A stretch of DNA of 64,000 bases from Erythrophleum ivorense (taxonomy: Eukaryota; Streptophyta; Magnoliopsida; Fabales; Fabaceae): NCBI GenBank assembly GCA_026724425.1, contig JAIUCV010000076.1, positions 5,789,501 through 5,853,500 on the forward strand, read 5' to 3'. Shown piece by piece: positions 31,863 through 41,812 of this stretch. Within the stretch, counting starts at the first letter, position 1. The number at the start of each line of letters is the position of its first letter. The translations under genes and the position numbers were made by a program. The notes beneath the pieces are model-generated. The model did no database searches. It worked only from the letters and a program-made list of their open reading frames with translations, and had not been told where the DNA came from.

Positions 31863-32245
31863 TTAAACATAACCTGTGAGAGCACAACGACATTCAAACT
31901 TTCCACAACTAAACGGTTTTAATGTTTTTCTCATACAATGATATGCACATTCATGGCAAAAACCAATGGGGTCAGAAGACATTGAGTGCTTAAGATGTTC
32001 GTCTGGGCCGGGATAAATGTATTTTCTTTTAAAATGAACTGGAGGGCTTGCGGCTGGATTGGAAGATAATGTTGTCTCTTCCGAATTAGATGCACCTATA
32101 AAATTTCCAAAACACATATCAAATCATTGAATAATAGTTAATTAAGGAATATTAAACTTTAAACATATTATACTAGTAAGAGTAAAAGAAACTTACATGA
32201 TAAAAGAAGAACTACAAATGTTAAAAACAGCATAATTGTCTTCAT
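31863..32245 (-). CDS. LURE1-like defensin-like peptide, copy R2, intact
   Basis: complement(join(31863..32095, 32197..32245)), 93 residues with the signal peptide in exon 1 and six cysteines in exon 2. Lys74 of the CMRKK stretch is Thr, which lowers the positive charge of the loop between the third and fourth cysteines. In LURE1 peptides that basic region is thought to contact the pollen receptor, so this copy may bind differently. It pairs with L2 by position in the inverted duplication. Confidence 0.8.
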
Positions 32246-32327
32246 GTTATTTTCAAAAGGTCAATAATATTAAAGATCCTTAACGTTGAAACTCTTTGTT
32301 GTGAAATTGTTATAGGAAGATAATGTC

Positions 32328-32356
32328 ATATTTATACGTGTTCTCGCTTATGTTAC
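32328..32356 (-). promoter_or_regulatory. R2 promoter: GTAACAT motif and TATA box
   Basis: On the minus strand, GTAACAT lies 20 bp before TATAAATAT, 91 bp before the ATG at 32245. It is the same as in the left-arm copies. Confidence 0.6.
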
Positions 32357-33467
32357 ACAAGAGTTAATAATCTAACTAACGTTTTTATTTGTTATAAGCA
32401 AAACGTTTGAGAAACTATTTCCTTTTAAGTTATTGTATTTTAAGAAAAAAATATTATTTATGTGTAATTAATGAACTCGGTCAATATACAAATATGATTA
32501 GTTTTATTTTAGTTTTTTGAATATCAATATATTAAATAGCAAAAGGACATCGCTATATATAGACATATATAATACTTGATTCAACGGTATTAATTGCAAG
32601 TTCAATTTATAAGTTTATCCACGTTACATTCTACATGTTAACGAATCAAAAATGAGAATAAACAATTGGCATATTTATCCAAGGTGTAAATTATTAAACG
32701 TACCGAAAATATGAGTACTATATATATATATATTACTTGTGATGTAAAGTTTTTACACCTTTTCAACAAGCGTTTTTTGGTAACTAGTAATATTCTCGTA
32801 TAAACAATTATGTGGAAAACCAAAAAATCGTATATGCGAAACAACATAAATATATTAAAAATGATCAACTCATTTATTCATAGAGGACAAAGCTTAACGC
32901 AAGGGTGTTAAGCCTATGTCAAAACAAAGTGTTCAGACTCTCAGTTAAAAAAAATATAGAGTGTATTTCTTAAAAATTTGAATATTAACATATACATTAT
33001 AAAAACTTCATTTCGTATCTTGCATCCAACTCATAGATTTAATTTTTCTCAATATATACTCTAAGATGGTGTTTTGAAGAAAGAGCTTTAATAATTCTGT
33101 TTTATTCCGTAATTATTTAAAATAAACATTCAGCAAACTAATTAATTCGATAATATATTAGAATTTATATATTTGTGCACAGCCGAAGAAAATCAACGAG
33201 ATGTCGTTGTGATAAATTCATATAAATATATTATACGTATATACACATAGTTTTTTTAATATCTTATTTTTACGAAACATAAAGTTATCGACCTTTGTGT
33301 TCAAGGTTTATTTAGGTAAACCTACTATTTTTTCACACATTTTATATCAATTGCATTCATATGGAAATTAAAGTGCTTTACACATGCCAAATATTGTAAA
33401 AAAGACATGTAAAAATAAAAGAGTCGCATGAGAACCGAAATTGACCTTTATTTAAATTAATTGAATT

Positions 33468-33700
33468 TTAAACATAACCTGTGAGAGCACAACGACATTC
33501 AAACTTTCCACAACTAAACGGTTTTAATTTTTTTCTCATACATTGATATGCACATTCATGGCAAAAACCAATGGGGTCAGAAGACATTGAGTGCTTAAGA
33601 TATTCGTCTGGGCAGGGATAAATGTATTTTCTTTTAAAATGAACTGGAGGGCTTGCGGCTGGATTGGAAGATAATGTTGTCTCTTCCGAATAAGATGCAC
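33468..33700 (-). CDS. LURE1-like copy R1, exon 2
   Basis: 233-bp exon with an open frame and all six family cysteines. Private changes are Asn20Tyr and Gly46Cys; the second gives an extra cysteine ahead of the conserved domain. Gln69 is shared with L1. The intron that should be about 101 bp holds the 7.7 kb element E, so exon 1 lies at complement(41544..41592). A product would need splicing across about 7.8 kb. Coding sequence is intact, so function is uncertain rather than excluded. Confidence 0.75.
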
Positions 33701-33763
33701 CTATAAAATTTCCAAAACACATATCAAATCATTGAATAATAGTTAATTAGGGAATATTAAACT

Positions 33764-35330
33764 TGAAACAACCAAGTTTTTTTTTTTTTTTTTTTTTTTT
33801 AAGTGCGGAAATTCTCAATAAAATAAACTCCATAAAATTAATAATTCAAACAATCATATTCAATTCCAGAATACCATAAAACAATCTAGCAACCTAAACA
33901 CCAGGTTTGCAAATAACAACATAAACCAAAAATGATAAACAACAAGATCCTATCATCCTCTCTCTGGCCCGATTCCGCGATCACACTTTCTTTTACCTGC
34001 ATCACATTAGGGAAAAAGAGATGCATAAGAATTTCATAAATACTTATTGAGGCAATCACCCCGCCTACAGGCCAATTACGCAATTTAAAATACTTTTAAA
34101 TAATATTAATAATTACCAAAATTATTAAATTCACTTCTTTTAATTCTTATACAATTTTCCTCAATTAAATAATAATTCTTAACCCTTAAAATGATTTCTA
34201 CAATTATTAAATAATTTCCACAATTATTATAATAATTTTCAACACATAAAATAATTTCCACAATTATTATAAATCACTTTAATTAATTAATTCATCACTA
34301 ATTAATTAATTTCGGAATTAAACCACTTAATTCCAATTAAACCGATTAAACCAGATTAAACCATTAATTAATTCAATTTAAACAATTCGCCAGAAAACCG
34401 GATTTAACCGGACCAGTGTCGATCGACACAGCTTGTGTCGCTCGACACCCGGCCCGATTGGCGTCGAGCGACACCGGATTGGTGTCGATCGACACAGATC
34501 CAGGAGATCGACGCCCAAATCGATTTCTAACACAAAACACCAAAACACGAAATTGTCACAATCCAATCGATCAAATGCACTAATAACACATAAACCACCA
34601 CAAACAACACATAAACTCATCAAATCAACAATTCACTTTCACAATTTCCACTATTTGCGAGCCTACGGTCATGCACTCACCACGACAACCGATTGAACAA
34701 AGGGAAAAGAGGAAAAACGATGAACAGTGTGCGATGAACAGTAACTCCGGCGATGAACAGTGCACTATGAACAGTGCGCAATGAACAGTAACTCCGGCGA
34801 TGAACAGTAACCGATGAACAGTGTTTTCGACTTCTCCCAAAAATCGCCTGTTTTCTCTCTGGAAACTCCAGCCTCGAAAATTGTGTCAAAAACAGACGGC
34901 TGCACTCCTTTAAACTCGTTTTTAGGGTTTCCTTCCCTTAACCGGACTAAACCGACAACTTAAATCAAATCGGTCGATTTCACAATAACCGGTGTCGATC
35001 GACACCCTTCCTTGGTGTCGGTCGACACCCATCGACCATACCAACTCAAACCACAAATCAAACGCGCAATCGACTTAAACCGGAATTGATTTCTCAAACC
35101 GGTGTCGATCGACACTCCCCTTAGGTGTCGATCGACACTAGTCATTCAAGAGTTTTTTACACATTTTCTTCGCGATGTTCGAACCTTAGACCGACTGCAC
35201 AACAATCAAACAAGAACATGCACAGCCAATCCTTGATTCACACCTCAATGAGCATATGTAATCTACTCCCGAACCCCTAATGTCGTCCGATACCACTTCC
35301 AAAACAACTTTCTGGTTCACGGATGTTACA
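33764..35330 (-). repeat. 3' LTR of chromovirus E
   Basis: 1567 bp. On the + strand it opens TGAAACAACC and a T run and ends GGATGTTACA. Palindromes lie near 34414-34450, 34463-34496, 34991-35030 and 35100-35140. GATGAACAGT micro-repeats fill about 34727-34823. Confidence 0.9.
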
Positions 35331-36110
35331 ATTCTCCCCCACTAAACTGGATTCGCCCTCGAATCCTAACACAGAACGTCTACTCAAGACGACAAAACCC
35401 GGCCCTCCACTGGCCAAACACAAGAGATCCACCACTGATCCCAGAGACTCACATCTAATCCTACCGTGACACCACCATCACAAATACCCAAACCGTGACA
35501 CCACCGTCACAAAATCTGTACCGTGACACCACCGTCACAAGTACCCAAACCGTGACACCACCGTCACAATATCTGTACCGTAACACCACCGTCACAAGTA
35601 CCCAAATAAATGCAAGAGACCCACTTGTCTCTCTCAAGGGATCCACCACCCCTTGATGCTCACTTCGTGACTCGTCAGCCACTAGTAAGCAGCACCCTTA
35701 TACCAAGTATAAGTCTGCAAGCACTTCCCCTGAGGTAGCTAATCCCAGGTAAGGCCGCACGGAGATCTCAACCTCCCTACTTATACTGAGGTTGCTAGCC
35801 CCAGATAAGTCTGCAAAAACAAACCACGGCACCTATCTGCAGATAAGTCCGCCAAAACCCTACCGAGCACTCACCGTCTCAGATAGGTATGCAGGAGAAA
35901 ACTATCTCCTAAACGTATAGAGTAATAAACCGAAACGCCTATAACATAACCGACTAGAACTGTCTCACGACCCAAACTGGTCAACACAACCCGTAACATC
36001 CGAACCCAAATTTATAAGGAAAACTCCATCTTATAAATCTCCAACAATGTATTTCGTACCACCACGAAAATACATAAACCACTGCAACAACATAGCCTAA
36101 GGCTAACCAA
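35331..36110 (-). other. 3' untranslated region of element E with tandem repeats
   Basis: Polypurine tract next to 35331, then five or six repeats built on CCGTGACACCACCGTCACAA at about 35462-35612. Each is itself nearly palindromic. No gene is seen. Confidence 0.7.
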
Positions 36111-36119
36111 CTGAAACCA

Positions 36120-38600
36120 TAAAGATGAAGAGCTAATTCCTCGACCTACTAGTCGAACACTTTCAGAAATCCAACTTCATCTTTGCCTAAAGTTTTCACA
36201 ACGACACTCTCTTGTTCCGCAGAACCTTGACTCTCCTCTCGAGAATCCTCACAAAACCGCCAGAACTCCCTAAAAAGGCCTAAGATCCTCTGAAATATTA
36301 ACCACTAACTTCCCTGAAAGATGGAAGCACTCTCTCTCCACCTCAAAACACGAAACACCTTGTGAAACATCCTCATAAACACAGGTAACTCAAGCCGATA
36401 CGCCAATGGTCCAACTCGCTCCACCACTGGAACGGACCCATAAACCGCGCACTCAGCTTGTTCTTTGCTATGGGTCTGTTAGGACCCCTCAACATAGCCA
36501 TCTCGAGGTATACTCTAACTCCAACCTGAAACTCGAGTTCCGCCTACGCCTAACAGCGTAACTCTTCTGCCTATCCTGAGCTTTCTTCTTGTTCAACCTC
36601 AAACACGGACCTTCTCCGTCATTTCCCTGAACAAAAGTAACTCCATAAATGTTGCGCTCCCCCACTTGGGTTCAGCATAAAGGCGTCCTACATGGCCTAC
36701 CATACAAAGCCTCCCATACAAAGCCTCACACGGAGCCATGCAAAACCTCGTCTGATAACTATTGTTGTGGCAACTCTGCCTGACACAGATGACCAGTCCA
36801 ATGGTCGCTCCAATCCCACACACACATCCTCAACAAAACTTCCAAGGTCTGGATAGTCCTCTCTGACCACCCCTTTGCACGCGGATGATACACTGTACCC
36901 ATATGCACCTTAGTGCCCATCTCTGTCTGAAACGCCCTCCACACTCTGAGGCGAATCTCGGATCATGACCCGACACGATACTGACTGGCATACCATGCAG
37001 CCTCACAATCTCTAACAAAATTTCCTAGCCAAACAGCAACTCCATATGTCTTCTTAATGACCAGAAAATGTTGACTTGGTCAACCGACCCACAACCACCC
37101 AAAGCATCACATGTCTGTGAGATAGATAATTCCATCTTGAATCCATCATGATCCTAGCCCCTTTCACTCTGAAACGGATAAACTCTGCAGAAGACCACTC
37201 GAAGAGCGATGTTCTGACTTGACCAACGAACACGAGTTGCACCACGCAACCCAAAACAGCTACAACTCTCTTAAACCCAACCCAGTGATAACACCGCTTG
37301 ATATCGCGATACATCTTGGTCGCTCTTCCATGAATCGAGAACTTGCTCGCACGAGCCTCTCTCCAAACCTCCTGTCTCGACTCCTCAACCTCGGGTATAC
37401 AAGCCCGACCACGCGCCATAAACGCCCTTTTGATGAGACCGAAAACTCGGAGCCAACTGCTCGCGATTGCATCAAATTAAACTACGCTCACTCCGCTGAG
37501 CCACCCTGATTCTACTGAGTAGATCCGCCTGATCCACTGTCTCTAAACGCGAAGGCTCCTCCCAAGTAGCATAAAAACACAAAGTACTAAAACCCGCCTA
37601 CCATGGCATCATCATCCTGCTCTTTAGCTGAAACAACTCTCTGTCAACTCAACGCGACTGCCACCTAATCAACCTCGTCGGAAGATAGACAGTATCCAGA
37701 TCATAAATTATCGGAAGCTCGATACACAACCCAAACCAACTCCAGCAACAACTATGTACACTATGAAAGGCTTCCCCGGCTCGGGTAATGCCAATACTGG
37801 TGTACTGAACAACAACTCTTTAAGCTTCCCAAAGCTCTCTCACACTTTGACGACCATACAAACGGCACATCCATACCCGTCAACCTCGTCATCGAATGCG
37901 ACACATTGAAAAACCCTTAACGGACTCCTGTAGTATTCTGCTACACCCTGAAACACAACTGTCACTTGCCAGAAACCGTATTTGCTCAACTTAGCATACA
38001 GTTCCTGCTCTTGTAGTTTCTCCAGAAACAAACTCTAATGAGCCACGTGCTCCTCAGAACCCCTCGAGCTCCTGAACAACACGGATATCCTTGATATCCC
38101 CGGAACTCTTCGATAAACACCTCAACACTGGACTCCGAAACCGATCGTCGCCAAAAGCCTCGCAACTTGCTCTAACATCTGCTCACCCTGCATAGCCGAG
38201 ACACAAAACTCCCGGAAGTCAGTCTCAACCCCTGAAACACCAACCTCCTTGCATCCCGCTCAGACAACACTCTGCCTCTAAAGCAATTCAGATGAACTCG
38301 GTAAAACTCCAACCAGTTCATCACCAAAATTACGTCATGTAGTCCCACCGAACTGATGACCAACACTGCTGGCATCGACTGCCCGCACTCCGAACATCAA
38401 CTATTCTAACACAGCCGTATGTAGCCCGAAATCCTCCACTCGGTACCTTGACCAAACACGAACGCTCACCAGCGCTGCTCCGGACGCCACTACACTTGGC
38501 ACGCTATGGAATGATGAATGATGAAGCATTTAAATGCTCCCGAGTCAAACAACCCTGAGACTCAACACCGCCCACTAACCATGACAAGTGTTTATAACCC
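36120..38600 (-). pseudogene. pol remains of element E
   Basis: Read from right to left: protease and linker pieces (38170-38600), a short RT piece (37840-38060), a trace of RNase H (about 37700-37840), the integrase finger (37140-37420), integrase core (36600-37100), and C-terminal pieces (36180-36600). Each keeps family words but in changing frames, with many 1-2 bp losses. Most of RT, with its catalytic FIDD, is missing. The acceptor of the gag-pol intron is also lost. Confidence 0.8.
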
Positions 38601-38685
38601 TAACACTCTATCACATATAAAATAAAAGAAACAGACGACCACCACAATTCTATACTAAGAATTTACGAAGTCTGAATCAAAAATT

Positions 38686-39711
38686 TTACCTGTGATCTGC
38701 CTCGGACAGACTAGTCTGACCAACTTCTGTCGAAGGAACCTCACTCGGCACCGCCCCACTATGACTCAACGGCTGCACCGCTGCGATCTGAGATTCTGGT
38801 TGAGCCACTATTGGCTGAAACTTCACTGCCGCCAATGGCTGTAACTTGGGACACTCCTGTCTGATATGCCCCTGCTCGCCACAACGAAAACACACCCTAA
38901 CACTTGAATCTGTCTCCCTCCCGGGACAGCTCGCCACACGATGCTCCGTGCTCCCACAACCAAAACAACTGCCGCGAACCTTCCGGCTGCCTCCAGAAAC
39001 CTCGTCCAACCTCCTCTTATGGCCTTGCGCAAGCTTACCGCCCTTGCTAGAACCAGAACCTCTACACTGCTGCGACTGATGTCGCTGCTGCTGCTGCGGA
39101 TGACTCCTCTGAACAAACGGAGTAACCACACACGGAACCACCACCGGATCAACCCGCTCATGCTGATCCTCCTCAATCGAAACTGCAAGCCTCACTAGCT
39201 CTGCACACGAGAAACGCGAAGCAAACCTCTGCATCTGTCCCCTCATCTCTAAATAAGACGGACTCTCACCAACTACAGCCTCCTGCTGCCCAACAACTGC
39301 AGCACCATGCTGCCCAAAAACTGCAGCATCCTGCTGCGCCCCGGCCACTGGAGGTGCACCCGAAGCCTGCTCTAAAACCGCTGGCGGAAAACGTGACAAC
39401 AGCTGCGTCAGCAACCCCACATCCTGGTCACCATGACCCTGAGTTAGAGCCGCGCCCCCACCTAGGACCGCCCCAACTCCCGCGCCACTACCGATGCCCA
39501 AACCGGCCTCACTCGCCAAAGAAACTGACTGGGTCACTGACGCAGTCGCCACACTAGGCGCTGCACTCTCTCCCGACTCCGCCGGTAATCCACGACCCTG
39601 ACTCCGGCCTCCACGGCCTGCCGCTCGGCCACCACGGCCAACTGCTCCGCCCACACGGGCACTAACTCTACTGCGCCCACCTGCGCCACGACCTCTAGCA
39701 CCTGCGTCCAT
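38686..39711 (-). pseudogene. gag of element E, core deleted
   Basis: Open from ATG 39711 to 38686, but about 150-200 residues of the capsid core are missing in frame between the YLEM motif and the AELVRLAVSIEED motif. The RG-rich start and both CCHC knuckles (CFGCGSTEHRVASCP, CFRCGEQGHIRQECP) remain. It may still bind RNA but not assemble. An intron donor-like CACAG|GTAAAA is at 38699. Confidence 0.8.
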
Positions 39712-39800
39712 TTCGCTGCACTTCCAAAGAACAGGAAATGAGCCGGCTAGAAACCAACCACAAAAACTCCACACAACACAAAACACAAAACACTACTCAC

Positions 39801-39927
39801 CGCAGAATCACTGAAGGCCGAGAGGATGATACTAGACTACTAACTGACTAAACACAATAATCAATTAAACACATAGTCCAGTTCACCCAATACTAACAGT
39901 CCTAAAACCGTATACGCTCTGATACCA
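39801..39927 (-). promoter_or_regulatory. Primer site and leader stem arm of element E
   Basis: The tRNA-Met primer site is complement(39916..39927). The leader arm complement(39801..39830) pairs with LTR bases complement(40117..40144), with sequence changes on both sides compared with A/B and J. Confidence 0.6.
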
Positions 39928-39930
39928 AAA

Positions 39931-41500
39931 TGAAACAACCAAGCTTTTTTTTTTTTTTTTTTTTTAAGTGCGGAAATTCTCAATAAAATAAACTCCATAA
40001 AATTAATAATTCAAACAATCATATTCAATTCCAGAATACCATAAAACAATCTAGCAACCTAAACACCAGGTTTGCAAATAACAACATAGCCCAAAAATGA
40101 TAAACAACAAGATCCTATCATCCTCTCTCTGGCCCAATTCCGCGATCACACTTTCTTTTACCTGCATCACATTAGGGAAAAAGAGATGCATAAGTATTTC
40201 ATAAATACTTAGTGAGGCAATCACCCCGCCTACAGGCCAATTACGCAATTTAAAACACTTTTAAATAATATTAATAATTACCAAAATTATTAAATTCACT
40301 TCTTTTAATTCTTATACAATTTTCCTCAATTAAATAATAATTCTTAACCCTTAAAATGATTTCCACAATTATTAAATAATTTCCACAATTATTATAATAA
40401 TTTTCAACACATAAAATAGATTCCACAATTATTATAAATCACTTTAATTAATTAATTAACCACTAATTAATTAATTTCGGAATTAAACCACTTAATTCCA
40501 ATTAAACCGATTAAACCAGATTAAACCATTAATTAATTCAATTTAAACAATTCGCCAGAAAACCGGATTTAACCGGACCAGTGTCGATCGACACAGCTTG
40601 TGTCGCTCGACACCCGGCCCGATTGGCGTCGAGCGACACCGGATTGGTGTCGATCGACACCGATCCAGGAGATCGACGCCCAAATCGATTTCTAACACAA
40701 AACACCAAAACACGAAATTGTCACAATCCAATCGATCAAATGCACTAATAACACATAAACCACCACAAACAACACATAAACTCATCAAATCAACAATTCA
40801 CTTTCACAATTTCCACTATTTGCGAGCCTACGGTCATGCACTCACCTCGACAACCGATTGAACAAAGGGAAAAGAGGAAAAACGATGAACAGTGCGTGAT
40901 CAACAGTAACTCCGGCGATGAACAGTGCACGATGAACAGTAACTCCGGTGATGAACAGTAACTCCGGTGATGAACAGTAACCGATGAACAGTGTTTTCGA
41001 CTTCTCCCAAAAATCGCCTGTTTTCTCTCTGGAAACTCCAGCCTCGAAAATTGTGTCAAAAACAGACGGCTGCACTCCTTTAAACTCGTTTTTAGGGTTT
41101 CCTTCCCTTAACCGGACTAAACCAACAACTTAAATCAAATCGGTCGATTTCACAATAACCGGTGTCGATCGACACCCTTCCTTGGTGTCGGTCGACACCC
41201 ATCGACCATACCAACTCAAACCACAAATCAAACGCGCAATCGACTTAAACCGGAATTGATTTCTCAAACCGGTGTCGATCGACACTCCCCTTAGGTGTCG
41301 ATCGACACTAGTCATTCAAGAGCTTTTTACACATTTTCTTCGCGATGTTCGAACCTTAGACCGACTGCACAACAATCAAACAAGAACATGCACAGCCAAT
41401 CCTTGATTCACACCTCAAAGAGCATATGTAATCTACTCCCGAACCCCTAATGTCGTCCGATACCACTTCCAAAACAACTTTCTGGTTCACGGATGTTACA
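39931..41500 (-). repeat. 5' LTR of chromovirus E
   Basis: 1570 bp, nearly the same as 33764-35330. Differences include single bases and the number of GATGAACAGT micro-repeats (40883-40993). Confidence 0.9.
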
Positions 41501-41543
41501 AAACTTTAATCATATTATACTAGTAAGAGTAAAAGAAACTTAC

Positions 41544-41592
41544 ATGACAAAAGAAGAACTACAAATGTTAAAAACAGCATAATTGTCTTCAT
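41544..41592 (-). CDS. LURE1-like copy R1, exon 1 (signal peptide)
   Basis: 49-bp exon with MKTIMLFLTFVVLLLS followed by a GTAAGT donor. The promoter with GTAACAT and TATAAATAT lies just upstream (41675-41703). Exon 2 is at complement(33468..33700) beyond element E. Confidence 0.8.
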
Positions 41593-41721
41593 GTTATTCT
41601 CAAAAGGTCAATAATATTAAAGATCCTTAACGTTGAAACTCTTTGTTGTGAAATTGTTATAGGAAGATAATGTCATATTTATACGTGTTCTCGCTTATGT
41701 TACACAAGAGTTAATAATCTA

Positions 41722-41812
41722 ACTCTAGATCATGGGTATTACGGTTACGCTCACTCCCCTGCCACTACCTCGAAGCGTAAGCAATAACTCTGCCCCTCCT
41801 GCATCAGCACAC
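41722..41812 (-). repeat. Gypsy RNase H remnant (right copy)
   Basis: Same remnant as 1975-2062, in reverse. Together with 45113 onward it is the far half of element D, split by CACTA R. The 7 bp TCTGGGT between the two halves is missing. It joins the LURE unit at 41721/41722. Confidence 0.85.

Larger units (their letters stand above)
31126..33763 (-). repeat. LURE repeat units R2 and R1 (3' half)
   Basis: Minus-strand units with R2 and exon 2 of R1. The spacers 31126-31862 and 32337-33467 mirror those of the left arm and show no other gene. A (TA)n run of about 14 bp lies near 32721. Confidence 0.85.
33764..41500 (-). mobile_element. Chromovirus E, decayed inside, inserted in the intron of LURE R1
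   Basis: 7737 bp, flanked by the 5-bp duplication AAACT (33759-33763 and 41501-41505). LTRs are 33764-35330 and 39931-41500 and differ at only scattered sites. The inside is badly decayed: gag has lost its core and pol is full of small deletions and shifts. It was probably mobilised by proteins of a related intact element. Confidence 0.95.
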
